A stretch of DNA of 64,000 nt, taken from positions 17,519 to 81,518 of the IMG/VR virus record IMGVR_UViG_3300025466_000023, one strand, 5' to 3'. Shown piece by piece: positions 39,324 through 47,447 of this stretch. The DNA is from a virus. Below the pieces are notes generated by a model. It was not told the DNA's origin. It did not search any database and saw only the letters and a program-made list of their open reading frames with translations. Positions within the stretch are counted from its first letter, which is position 1, and every line of letters starts with the position of its first letter. Made by a program: the position numbers and the translations under genes.

Positions 39324-39500
39324 ATGGAAACACATGCTCGCACACTTGCTCGTACTATCTTATACAGAATCGTTGCACTATTGATCACTGCCATTTGGAC
39401 TGGATTGAGTGACGCTGTGATAATTCACCTTATACTGACTGCTGTACACTATCTTATGGAGAGACTATGGATCAAGATCACTTGGGGCAGGACTGGGTAG
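39324..39500 (+). CDS. DUF2061-like small membrane protein, 58 aa
   Basis: METHARTLARTILYRIVALL then ITAIWTGLSDAVIIHLILTA and ERLWIKITWG resemble the DUF2061 pattern: basic helix, two membrane segments, and a Y/H-ERLWxxIxWG end. Overlaps the next gene by 34 nt in another frame. Confidence 0.58.
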   Translation: METHARTLARTILYRIVALLITAIWTGLSDAVIIHLILTAVHYLMERLWIKITWGRTG

Positions 39501-39628
39501 AACCCGCACCAGAGCCCCTGACAGGCCGCGAGTGGCTGTTCTACTGTGTGGCATTCTTTGTCTTGTTCTTGGAGTTCCGTTATATGTGGACGTGGTGTCA
39601 ATGGTTTACCAATTGTCCCAAAACCTAG
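39467..39628 (+). CDS. Single-TM protein, 53 aa
   Basis: Starts MDQDHLGQDWVEPAPEPLTG, with a central helix LFYCVAFFVLFLEFRYMW and Trp/Cys-rich end. GAGA before ATG is a weak SD. Unknown. Confidence 0.48.
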   Translation: MDQDHLGQDWVEPAPEPLTGREWLFYCVAFFVLFLEFRYMWTWCQWFTNCPKT

Positions 39629-39722
39629 TGATCTGTTCTGATAAATCTTCGCTACAAAAAATTTTTTTACGACCGCTTCGCGGGGGTGCTTGTAAGGATG
39701 CCCGCTTGGTTTTACCAAATCT

Positions 39723-40298
39723 ATGACTCAAGTACACCTTATACCCGAACTAGTTGGTCCTGCTACTAGGATCTTATTATCCACTACACTGGACCTAGCT
39801 AGACTGTCACAGTATGCACAGGACGGCACGGACCCCTCTGATCACGAACGGTACAATCCCGGACGCATGGTCAACAGGTGTTGGGACTGCTATGGTCATC
39901 ATGTTACAGAAGCACTATTGAGTCTGTGGACGCCTTACTTTAGCAACATATGGAGTGTAGAGCTCGCGCCCACGTATTCCTATGCTCGTTATCATTGGCC
40001 AGGCGCAGAACTCAAAAGGCATGTGGATAGACCCAGCTGTGAGTATTCGGCAACAGTACTGCTAGCTTGTGAACCTGATCCTTGGCCCATTTATATGGCG
40101 GGTCAAGAGTATGTGTTGAATCCCGGGGATTGTATAACTTATAAGGGCGCAGAAGTTGAACATTGGCGTGAACCTTTTAGGGGCGAACGTTGCTTGATTG
40201 CCACTTTCCATTGGGTCGACAGCCGGGGCCCGTATGCACACGAACGTTGGGATGGCCGCACAGGCCTGGGTATGAAGCCAGTTAAATACAACAGATGA
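39723..40298 (+). CDS. 2OG-Fe(II) oxygenase-like protein, 191 aa
   Basis: YHWPGAELKRHVDRPSCEYS gives the HxD motif after the typical substrate-strand, LNPGDCITYKGAEVEHWREP gives the distal His, and R in FRGERCLIATFHW fits the 2OG anchor. A P4H-like fold is likely. It is isolated among very small genes and close to a glycosyltransferase paralogue on the other strand. Overlaps the next ORF by ATGA. Substrate unknown. Confidence 0.74.
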   Translation: MTQVHLIPELVGPATRILLSTTLDLARLSQYAQDGTDPSDHERYNPGRMVNRCWDCYGHHVTEALLSLWTPYFSNIWSVELAPTYSYARYHWPGAELKRHVDRPSCEYSATVLLACEPDPWPIYMAGQEYVLNPGDCITYKGAEVEHWREPFRGERCLIATFHWVDSRGPYAHERWDGRTGLGMKPVKYNR

Positions 40299-40516
40299 AA
40301 CGTTACCTAAACTTATTTTTTAGTCTTGCACCCGCACCCTTGTTCCTGCTGGGTGCTGTATGGAGTTGGTCAAATGGCGCCAGCATCTGCGGTGCAGTAT
40401 ATGAAATGCCCGTTATGTGGTTGGTCATGGCCTTTGCACACACTACACCCTGGCTAGCTTGGTGGAGTCAGCGAGATCTTCAAAAGTTCCAAACCCTGCC
40501 AGACAAACAGCAGTGA
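40295..40516 (+). CDS. Small membrane protein, 73 aa
   Basis: Two hydrophobic segments (FFSLAPAPLFLLGAVWSW and MPVMWLVMAFAHTTPWLAWW). TTAAATA (40282-40288) lies 6 nt before ATG. Unknown. Confidence 0.55.
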   Translation: MKRYLNLFFSLAPAPLFLLGAVWSWSNGASICGAVYEMPVMWLVMAFAHTTPWLAWWSQRDLQKFQTLPDKQQ

Positions 40517-40746
40517 TAATGCCCGTCTAGGGTATTAAGTATCAACCTATATACATCCCACAAGCGCCACGATTCTCGTTGATAAAATCCATCGGGCACA
40601 TAGCCAATATCATATGCTTTGACTGTGCCCTTGGGTCCTCTAATATAGACCCAACACTTGGGATTATCTGCCGGGCCCTCTACAGGCACCTGGCAGTAGT
40701 CTAGACCGTCAATAGTTTGCCATTCTAGATTAGAAGTAGAATCCAT
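40480..40746 (-). CDS. Hypothetical protein, 88 aa
   Basis: Start chosen at ATG 40744-40746 (MDSTSNLEWQTIDGLDYCQV), overlapping the glycosyltransferase stop by 17 nt. Beta-rich (CWVYIRGPKGTVKAYDIGYV). Convergent with the membrane-protein gene and overlapping its end by 37 nt. Confidence 0.58.
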   Translation of the reverse strand: MDSTSNLEWQTIDGLDYCQVPVEGPADNPKCWVYIRGPKGTVKAYDIGYVPDGFYQRESWRLWDVYRLILNTLDGHYHCCLSGRVWNF

Positions 40747-41554
40747 TGGGTCTGCGGAAGTAGGTTTCACAACCTTCTAGTGTGCAGTTGTCCTTGCGAT
40801 GATCACACCAAAAGTTAACACCCAAGCCCTGTGCTATGGCCATGCCCACTGATTGGTTGGCTATGTACAGCTCTGAACCCTGGATTACTTCTGCTAGTTC
40901 CAGTAGGTCAGCTGTTTTGTAGTGCTCTATCTTGAGTTGGAAATCTTTTTCAAAGTTGGCATGCTCTTCAGCTGTGCCCACGAACCAAGCACGATCGGCC
41001 CAGTTTTCCTGTTTGAATCTTTGCCATACAGGTGCTACTTGTCCGTTGCCATAGCGATCGGTTTTGCTGACTACGATTTTCTTACTGCCCAAATCACGCG
41101 GCTTTACATTGGTCAACCAAGGAGCTGTAATTTCGGGTTCCCATTGATCTGGATCCAAGCCCACAGCATGAGCATAGATACGACCATAGTGGCCCTTGTC
41201 ATAAACGTTGCCATAGAACCAGCAACAGATATTGTCTAGAGGATGTGTAATAGCTTCACCGTTATAGGGTGCCCATTTAGTAATATAGGGCTGTGCTTCG
41301 ATTAGGGGTGCTAGGAGATCAAAGTCCTTTTTGGTCATGCGTCCCGAGTGTGTGCCACCGTTGGGCCAACCAATGACGTCTCTGCACAAGGTGTCTAGGT
41401 TTTCTAGTCTTAGATAAAAATCACCACCACCTAGCAAGCGAATTGGGATCATTGAATATATGATGTCGCCAAAAGTCCATGTTTGGCTGAATGAAGGTTT
41501 CTCACCTGGTTTCCAAGGTGCGGGCGTATAAGGCCCTAAAGGCTGTAATTCCAT
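40730..41554 (-). CDS. GT-B-like glycosyltransferase paralogue B, 274 aa
   Basis: TWTFGDIIYSMIPIRLLGGG is the GT9-like N-terminus. RAWFVGTAEEHANF and IQGSELYIANQSVGMAIAQG form the donor-binding half. It aligns by eye along its length with 21381-22196, so they are paralogues. SD AGAGGAC. A TAAATA-type box lies 27 nt upstream at 41582-41588. Acceptor unknown. Confidence 0.7.
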   Translation of the reverse strand: MELQPLGPYTPAPWKPGEKPSFSQTWTFGDIIYSMIPIRLLGGGDFYLRLENLDTLCRDVIGWPNGGTHSGRMTKKDFDLLAPLIEAQPYITKWAPYNGEAITHPLDNICCWFYGNVYDKGHYGRIYAHAVGLDPDQWEPEITAPWLTNVKPRDLGSKKIVVSKTDRYGNGQVAPVWQRFKQENWADRAWFVGTAEEHANFEKDFQLKIEHYKTADLLELAEVIQGSELYIANQSVGMAIAQGLGVNFWCDHRKDNCTLEGCETYFRRPNGFYF

Positions 41555-41581
41555 AATGTCCTCTAGTTAATTAAGTGCGTA

Positions 41582-41588
41582 TATTTAC
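41582..41588 (-). promoter_or_regulatory. Late-type box GTAAATA
   Basis: Minus strand, 27 nt upstream of the ATG at 41554, overlapping the end of the preceding gene. Confidence 0.4.
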
Positions 41589-42016
41589 TCTGTGTACCAA
41601 CGCTGGCAACGTTGATATGAGCATAACACGTTATGAGAACCTGCGTCAACCAAACTGCAATCCCACCATACGTTAAAACAACCCAGGGCGGGTTCGTAAC
41701 GGCTGGCATCAAATCGAACATAGACCATTTGATCCACCATGGCATGACCTGCCCAATGATAACGGCGAAGCTGTAGTTCGTGTATGTCTTTGAAGTGAGC
41801 AAAGCTGATTAATTGTGGCCAAGTGGCCTGTAGTACTGCCATTTCAGTTACACCCTGTATGATCAACTTACCAGTGCGGCTATCACTTGGTAAATTTTTG
41901 CTGTTGATGGTTATACCTAATGATCCCAACACTTCCTCTGATAAGGGAAACGGATCGGATTGTATCAGCAGGTTAGCATTGTTATTAAAAGCTGAAATGA
42001 TAGTTGTAGTGAACAT
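41585..42016 (-). CDS. Hypothetical protein, 143 aa
   Basis: Begins MFTTTIISAFNNNANLLIQS. Contains RRYHWAGHAMVDQMVYVRFD, reminiscent of a beta-helix strand but without a full iron motif. ATG is 5 nt from TTAAATA (42022-42028). No family assigned. Confidence 0.6.
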   Translation of the reverse strand: MFTTTIISAFNNNANLLIQSDPFPLSEEVLGSLGITINSKNLPSDSRTGKLIIQGVTEMAVLQATWPQLISFAHFKDIHELQLRRYHWAGHAMVDQMVYVRFDASRYEPALGCFNVWWDCSLVDAGSHNVLCSYQRCQRWYTE

Positions 42017-42021
42017 GTGTG

Positions 42022-42035
42022 TATTTAACTAAATA
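42022..42035. promoter_or_regulatory. Back-to-back late-type boxes
   Basis: Minus-strand TTAAATA (42022-42028) serves 42016; plus-strand CTAAATA (42029-42035) serves 42053. The two boxes abut and lie within 36 nt between start codons. Confidence 0.45.
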
Positions 42036-42052
42036 TTGGGCGAGGACATATT

Positions 42053-42403
42053 ATGGAAAAACAATACACATTTGAATGGGTTATCGAACGTTTTGAACGT
42101 GCCGAAAAACTCAACGGTTTAGACAATGTAGTAACTAAGGCATTTTTTACTATCATTGGAAAAGACAATCTAGGTAACTCTGCACCCTTTTACGGTTATG
42201 TAGATATTCCCGAACCAAACCCTGCAGACTTTACTCCTTTTGAATCTATTACTCCTCAACAGGCATTGGCTTGGGTAGAAAACTGTTTGGATGAAGAAGC
42301 AATTACTACTATTACAGATCGATTGATAGTACAGCTAAATCAAGACGATATGATCAATCCCGGCAATAAGACCGTAGCAACACCCTGGTCTCATTCAGCT
42401 TAA
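42053..42403 (+). CDS. Conserved phage hypothetical, 116 aa
   Basis: MEKQYTFEWVIERFERAEKL, then SITPQQALAWVENCLDEEAI and a C-terminal PWSHSA fit a small phage protein type that has an FxxxxxITxxxxxxWV core and ends in PW. Possibly virion associated. SD CGAGGA. Followed by a strong bidirectional terminator. Confidence 0.68.
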   Translation: MEKQYTFEWVIERFERAEKLNGLDNVVTKAFFTIIGKDNLGNSAPFYGYVDIPEPNPADFTPFESITPQQALAWVENCLDEEAITTITDRLIVQLNQDDMINPGNKTVATPWSHSA

Positions 42404-42510
42404 AACTGAACCGTTTAGGATCAAAAACAAGCAAAAATTGAACCTAAATGACGTCAAAAACTTCAAAAACGCCCCTGTAGAAATCTAGCTAGGTCTACGT
42501 ATACAAAGCA

Positions 42511-42540
42511 AAAAGCACTGACGAATCAGTGCTTTTCTTT
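42511..42540. terminator. Bidirectional terminator
   Basis: AAAAGCACTGA, CGAA loop, TCAGTGCTTTT, then CTTTT, between convergent genes. Confidence 0.85.
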
Positions 42541-42581
42541 TGAGTGAAATCCGGGCTATGCCCTTCTGAGCCGCCTCGGAA

Positions 42582-42764
42582 TTACTGAGGTTTTGGTGCT
42601 TTTGGCATTGGGCTTGTATCCTTTGCAGGAACGGCTTTCTTAGGAGCCTTTTTGTGTACGTACTGTGGATGTGCTTTTTCTGGTGCTGGCTTAACTTTCT
42701 TGGCCGCAAACGCAGGACTTGCTACTAGTACAGCTGATAATAAAATTGCTGATAATTTTTTCAT
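42582..42764 (-). CDS. Small exported Lys/Pro-rich protein, 60 aa
   Basis: A signal peptide MKKLSAILLSAVLVASPAFA followed by a mature 40 residues almost only of Lys, Pro, Ala and His. Periplasmic; perhaps binds envelope polymers or DNA by charge. SD AAGGAAAA. Confidence 0.68.
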   Translation of the reverse strand: MKKLSAILLSAVLVASPAFAAKKVKPAPEKAHPQYVHKKAPKKAVPAKDTSPMPKAPKPQ

Positions 42765-42774
42765 ATTTTTTCCT

Positions 42775-43461
42775 TTATATGCTCAATCGTTTGTCATCAT
42801 AGTGACGGATTGCGCTCATTAGTTTATCAATATACCCAGAATTTCTTAGGGCTTTGAATGCAAGATTGCCCTCGTCATATTCCCCTCCTTTGGCAAGGCT
42901 TTTGACTCTAAACTTTTTAAGATCCATTCGAGTTTTACGGCACTTGCTCAAGCTACCTGTTTCGATAGCTTGATCAATTTTGGACTGCCAATGATCGGCC
43001 ATGGACTTGATTAGATCTTCGTCAAAATCTTGTTCGGGTTCTGGAGGTTCTTCTTTCCACCGATTGTGTAGCAGGCTATAAGAAGCACTAACGGTTTTAT
43101 CGCTAACGTCTTCTACATAACATTCTACATCAATTCCGTGTATGGTAATTTCGTGATCTTGATGCCAGATTGCTCGTTTGGTATTGAACAATTCTCTAGC
43201 ACCACCATCACAATCTACGTCTTTAAAATCTATTACTAGATGTAGATCTAAGTCCGAATCTGGACTGTAATTGTAATTTACTTGACTGCCCGTAATTAAA
43301 ATATCTACAAGTTTAGCAGGAACATTTAGGCTTTTATAAAACTCGCCCGCGATGCGCATTAGGGCTTTGTACACATCTTTATGTAAGCGATTGCCCTTCC
43401 ATAATTTAGGGTTAAGTCTAGAGTGTACTGCAACAGGTTGCTGAAATTCAAAGATGTTCAT
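42775..43461 (-). CDS. Nucleotidyltransferase-fold protein, 228 aa
   Basis: ILITGSQVNYNYSPDSDLDL is the GSxxxxxxxxxSDxDL nucleotidyltransferase signature, with a third acidic residue likely in HGIDVECYVEDV. Similar predicted nucleotidyltransferases occur in T4-like cyanophages. Could modify a tRNA, protein or antibiotic-like substrate. The start is 7 nt from an ATAAATA box. Confidence 0.78.
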   Translation of the reverse strand: MNIFEFQQPVAVHSRLNPKLWKGNRLHKDVYKALMRIAGEFYKSLNVPAKLVDILITGSQVNYNYSPDSDLDLHLVIDFKDVDCDGGARELFNTKRAIWHQDHEITIHGIDVECYVEDVSDKTVSASYSLLHNRWKEEPPEPEQDFDEDLIKSMADHWQSKIDQAIETGSLSKCRKTRMDLKKFRVKSLAKGGEYDEGNLAFKALRNSGYIDKLMSAIRHYDDKRLSI

Positions 43462-43468
43462 AGTATTG

Positions 43469-43485
43469 TATTTATGGGTTAAATA
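43469..43485. promoter_or_regulatory. Divergent late-type boxes
   Basis: Minus ATAAATA (43469-43475) and plus TTAAATA (43479-43485) drive the two divergent genes from a 29-bp intergenic space. Confidence 0.55.
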
Positions 43486-43490
43486 TTAGT

Positions 43491-44075
43491 ATGAGCACAT
43501 TTAAAAGTTTAGCTGGGCAATTACTTATAGCCCAGCCCCGCAACAATATTGGACACTTCCAGAAATCCGCAATCATCCTAGCACAACATGGCCCTGCAGG
43601 AGCATGGGGTGTTGTTGTCAACAAAGAAGCACCCAACGTTAATATTAAAAATGTCATGAGCGCGGCCGGTATTGATTACCCCGAAAGGCTAATGACTATA
43701 CCAGGAAAGAATGGCCCTATATACATGGGCGGTCCTGTAGAACAAACAAGAGTTCACGTAGTACACACTATGGATTGGTTTGCTAGTTCTACTATACAAA
43801 TTACCGACCGTTTAGGCATCACAGGCGAGATGAGTGTGTTGGCCGCAATTAGCCAAGAAGAAGGTCCTGAAATGTGGCGAATTGGAGTAGGACTTGCGGC
43901 ATGGTCAGCAGGACAACTAGATGGAGAACAAAGTGGAATATTACCCTGGACTCCAGACCATCAATGGCTTACTACTCCAGCAACTGAAGATCTAGTATTA
44001 ACAGGCTCCGGCGATGAACAATGGCAACGCTGTATCGAAGCCTGTGTCAGCAACAAAGTCGCTGAACTGTTTTAA
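43491..44075 (+). CDS. YqgE/AlgH family (DUF179) protein, 194 aa
   Basis: LAGQLLIAQPRNNIGHFQKS, GAWGVVVNKEAPNVNI, YMGGPVEQTRVHVVHTMDW and AAWSAGQLDGEQ are DUF179/AlgH signatures. The family is widespread in bacteria without a settled biochemical function and is occasionally found in cyanophages. Full length. ATG is 5 nt from TTAAATA. Overlaps the convergent gp41 stop by 4 nt. Confidence 0.86.
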   Translation: MSTFKSLAGQLLIAQPRNNIGHFQKSAIILAQHGPAGAWGVVVNKEAPNVNIKNVMSAAGIDYPERLMTIPGKNGPIYMGGPVEQTRVHVVHTMDWFASSTIQITDRLGITGEMSVLAAISQEEGPEMWRIGVGLAAWSAGQLDGEQSGILPWTPDHQWLTTPATEDLVLTGSGDEQWQRCIEACVSNKVAELF

Positions 44076-45499
44076 TCTTTCTCAGAATTCAATCCAGCCA
44101 AGATAGCATGGATTCCTGCTTGACCATTTTTGGTCTTGATCTTACTAACACTAACACCTTCGTTAGGATCTTTAATCTCCCCAGTTCCTTGATCAATAAC
44201 TGTTGAAGTTTTCTTTAGACTTTGATATATTGTCGCACCCTGTGGCTTGAAGGATCCTTCATCCTCATCGCCCAAGTCTTTAATCCTTAGAGTATCTACG
44301 TCAAATTCTAAGTCAACCTTTTGACCTACACCAGAACTGTTACGTGTCTTCATAAACTGGATTTGATAACGTCCACGTTCCTTCATAGCACGACTTGTAA
44401 AAATACCAATCACGTTATCAGCTGTTTGAATCTTAGATAAGCCGCCTGAAATATGACTGTGGTCAAACTCAATTTCTTCAACTGCTGAACGATTCAACTG
44501 TGATGCAGTACACACGATGGCTTGTGTTTCCATCGCCAAGTTACGCAGTTCTTCTGACACATATTTGTCTTTGACAAACAAGTCGCTTGGACTAACCTTG
44601 ACACTCATTGGCATCATAAGATCTAAATAGTCGATTAAAATTACGTCAGGAGCGTATCCTTTTTTGACCTGATATTCTTTCAAGTAGGCTCTAATGTCGT
44701 TTGCGTTCTTACCACTCGGCATATATTTGATTTGTACACTACCAGACTTCTTACCTAACATCTTGACCTTGAGTTCAACATCATCGAGACTCTTAAAAAT
44801 CTCACGTGTTGGAATGTCAGTAAGCATACTATCCATACGCATAGCCACTAAATTCTCTGCCAACTCAAATGTTAGATATAAAACATTTAAACCATTGACT
44901 GCCCAGTTACAACCTAAGTTTGCAAGGAATAATGATTTACCACCACCTGATGCCGCACACCAAATGTTCAATTCACCTCTGTTAAAACCACCATACAATT
45001 TCTTGTCAATCGATGGCCAACCTGTCGAAATTTGACCGTTTGAGTTCTTCAATGATTCTAGTCGCTGTCTTGGATCTTCAAAGTAGTTTGTACCCATATC
45101 CTTGTTCAAACTAATTTGTATCGCATCCTTAATCAGTTTTTCAACTGGAAAGTACTCTCCCTTTTCAAGTAAGTCAGCTGACTGCAAAATCGCTCTTTCT
45201 AGCCCCTTATGACGTGAAAAATTCTCAAATTCATTCATCAGCCATTCATAGTTTTCTTTGGGTAACACAGCCGGATTCAAGTCTGTTCCACAGCTGGCAT
45301 TGACGATCTGCGGCTCTGGCATTACCTTGTATTCATCTACATATTTTTTGATAAAACTTGCGGACTCCTGCAGTTTTCTGTCGAAATTTTCGGGGTCAAA
45401 TATGTTTGCACAACGCATAAATGTGTCTGCATCGCTCATAAACATTTCTATGTAAAGTTTTTGAACGTCGTGTGTATAGTTTGTAATTTGGTCAGCCAT
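44072..45499 (-). CDS. 41: Replicative DNA helicase gp41 (DnaB-like)
   Basis: 475 residues. RecA-type motor domain with Walker A ASGGGKSL at 183-190, Walker B in DVILIDYLDLM, and ASQLNRSAVEE as in DnaB helicases. The N-terminal domain of about 150 residues fits hexamer formation and primase contact. It unwinds duplex DNA at the phage fork with gp61. It overlaps the primase gene by 8 nt. Confidence 0.94.
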   Translation of the reverse strand: MADQITNYTHDVQKLYIEMFMSDADTFMRCANIFDPENFDRKLQESASFIKKYVDEYKVMPEPQIVNASCGTDLNPAVLPKENYEWLMNEFENFSRHKGLERAILQSADLLEKGEYFPVEKLIKDAIQISLNKDMGTNYFEDPRQRLESLKNSNGQISTGWPSIDKKLYGGFNRGELNIWCAASGGGKSLFLANLGCNWAVNGLNVLYLTFELAENLVAMRMDSMLTDIPTREIFKSLDDVELKVKMLGKKSGSVQIKYMPSGKNANDIRAYLKEYQVKKGYAPDVILIDYLDLMMPMSVKVSPSDLFVKDKYVSEELRNLAMETQAIVCTASQLNRSAVEEIEFDHSHISGGLSKIQTADNVIGIFTSRAMKERGRYQIQFMKTRNSSGVGQKVDLEFDVDTLRIKDLGDEDEGSFKPQGATIYQSLKKTSTVIDQGTGEIKDPNEGVSVSKIKTKNGQAGIHAILAGLNSEKD

Positions 45500-46484
45500 C
45501 TGTTTTCTCTAGTTTCTTTTTAAGTAGTTTAATTTTTATCTCGTTTGTCTCACGGTACTGCAAAATCGTGAAAAGTGTGTAAATTCTACCATATTTTTTC
45601 ACTGCATCGGCAACGTCTTTTATGTCCTCTCCCCACTCGGGTAGACTCACAGTCCAACCTTCTTTGAGTGCGGTCTGTATCATCTTTGCCCCGGGCTTGT
45701 CTTGATCAGGTACGACTATGACTGTCTTGCCTAGTTGGTTAATTCTGGCAATTTGAGCATCATTTGGCTCATTATGACCTATCGCCACCCCATCTATGGC
45801 AATAGCATCAAACTGTCCTTCGACTACTATTACATACTGTCTATCGTCATGTTGATTGTCTACGTTGAAGACATATCCTGGACTCACATGGGTTAGATAT
45901 TTTGGTGATCCTTCACGTATTTTTCTGCCTGTATAGCCAACAACCTTACCTTCTAGGTAAAAAGGCACAATAACTCTGTCTTTGAATCCAGGCTCATCTG
46001 TCCAATAGAAATCAAACCAGTCAAGGTCGATCTTCCTACTCAAGATATATTCAACAGCGTCTAAAAAATCTGTGTCAGTGCAACCAGCTTCTAATAATTC
46101 CATCATAGGAACTGCTCCCGTAGGCAATTCTCTTGGTTCTATCACAAAGTTTTTTGGAACTGGTGCTTGTTGTATCTCGTCACGACTTTTGAGTGCTTCC
46201 ATAGCACATCTAGTGACATCCTCGTCACTAACACCTAACCATCTGAATAAGTCTCTTGTGTTTTTGCTCAGTAGTTTTCCAGGAGTCCATCCTGCTTTGA
46301 ATCCACAGTTGAAACAGTGATATTGGAAACCGTCATCGTTGGTAAGTATACCACCTCGTTTTCTTTTATCTATCTTTTCTCCGCGGTGATGGCAACAAGG
46401 CGCATTGAAACTAGTCCAGCCGCTTGGTGTAGACTTTCGCTTCGGAGGTAAGGACGCTGTTAAAGTTGCCTGTATGAGGTTCAT
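45492..46484 (-). CDS. 61: DNA primase gp61
   Basis: 330 residues. The N-terminal zinc-binding region has APCCHHRGEKIDKRKR and FQYHCFNCGFKAGW as in T4-type primases. The TOPRIM domain shows VIVVEGQFDAIAIDG and VPDQDKPG. It synthesises RNA primers in complex with gp41. The ATG is preceded at 5 nt by AAAATAA, a weak late-type box. Confidence 0.92.
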   Translation of the reverse strand: MNLIQATLTASLPPKRKSTPSGWTSFNAPCCHHRGEKIDKRKRGGILTNDDGFQYHCFNCGFKAGWTPGKLLSKNTRDLFRWLGVSDEDVTRCAMEALKSRDEIQQAPVPKNFVIEPRELPTGAVPMMELLEAGCTDTDFLDAVEYILSRKIDLDWFDFYWTDEPGFKDRVIVPFYLEGKVVGYTGRKIREGSPKYLTHVSPGYVFNVDNQHDDRQYVIVVEGQFDAIAIDGVAIGHNEPNDAQIARINQLGKTVIVVPDQDKPGAKMIQTALKEGWTVSLPEWGEDIKDVADAVKKYGRIYTLFTILQYRETNEIKIKLLKKKLEKTDG

Positions 46485-46493
46485 ACAGTTATT

Positions 46494-47435
46494 TTAGCTT
46501 CTATATAGGATCTTGTCAATTTTTCCGGTTGGATAGAATGGCTCATTGATCAATGGATTATTGATTCCACCGGGTGGGATAAAGTTGTTTAAATTACCAA
46601 ATTCAGTAGTCGGCATAGGAATCCATTTGAACTGGACATAGGTCCAATTTCCTGTCCAATTGACATAATCGATGCCAGTAAAGTTGTCATAGCTTAGTGA
46701 GTTGACAGTAACAAAATCATTGTTAACTGCACCAGAGTCTAAATTTTGAACGCTGATAAAATTGTTGTTGGCATTTCCTGGATTTGCAGGACTATTGGCT
46801 AAACTTACTTGGATTTCTAACGTTCCAGAAAATCCATCCATATAAACTGCGGCTGTATGTAACCCTTCGTTACTTTTGAAACCTGCGTTAGCTGGAATGT
46901 CTCCGCTGTAGAATTCATATCTCAATGCATCTGGGTTAGGATTTCTATAGACCTGGAAATCTGTAATTTCTACTGAGGGTTTCAATACAGGATTTACATC
47001 ATTTCTAACTTCTGCTGTACCAGCTATTCCGTAATATGTATTTGAGTAAGTGGGAGTGTATGCACCATCTGAATCTAATGCCGTTACGCTAAAACTGTAT
47101 GAAGATACTGCTAAATCTAATGTATCGCTTTCTGTTATGGACAACAAAGCTAGTCCAACAGTACTAGTCGTCACACCGTCGTCTAATATCTGTAGATTCT
47201 TGCTTAATAATTGAGTGTTGTTGATCGAGTCAAACATATTGAACGTAAACATCATTCCGTTGATTGGAACAGGCTTCTGATCGCTGTTCTTAACTTGGAT
47301 TTGAATGTTGTTTTTCAAGCCCTTCTGGATTATTAAATTTCTTTGATACATAACGGTGTGAACTCCTTGATTTGCATCCAAATCTAGTAATATGGGGTAA
47401 CGGTTGGTATATAAATAGACTGGTAGTTTTAACAT
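46494..47435 (-). CDS. Probable virion structural protein, 313 aa
   Basis: ATG 47433-47435 (MLKLPVYLYTNRYPILLDLD) is preferred because it is 5 nt from an ATAAATA box. GVHTVMYQRNLIIQKGLKNN and IQIQVKNSDQKPVPINGMMF resemble structural proteins of T4-like marine phages. Beta-rich throughout, with WTYVQFKWIPMP near the end. Late and structural by context, position in the particle unknown. Confidence 0.68.
   Translation of the reverse strand: MLKLPVYLYTNRYPILLDLDANQGVHTVMYQRNLIIQKGLKNNIQIQVKNSDQKPVPINGMMFTFNMFDSINNTQLLSKNLQILDDGVTTSTVGLALLSITESDTLDLAVSSYSFSVTALDSDGAYTPTYSNTYYGIAGTAEVRNDVNPVLKPSVEITDFQVYRNPNPDALRYEFYSGDIPANAGFKSNEGLHTAAVYMDGFSGTLEIQVSLANSPANPGNANNNFISVQNLDSGAVNNDFVTVNSLSYDNFTGIDYVNWTGNWTYVQFKWIPMPTTEFGNLNNFIPPGGINNPLINEPFYPTGKIDKILYRS
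47410..47417 (+). promoter_or_regulatory. Late promoter TATAAATA, plus strand
   Basis: TATAAATA inside the 5' end of the minus-strand gene, pointing at 47446 with a leader of about 22 nt. Confidence 0.5.
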
Positions 47436-47440
47436 ATACG

Positions 47441-47447
47441 TATTTAT
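47441..47447 (-). promoter_or_regulatory. Late-type box ATAAATA
   Basis: Five nt from the ATG at 47435. It overlaps the plus-strand start codon at 47446-47448. Confidence 0.55.
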
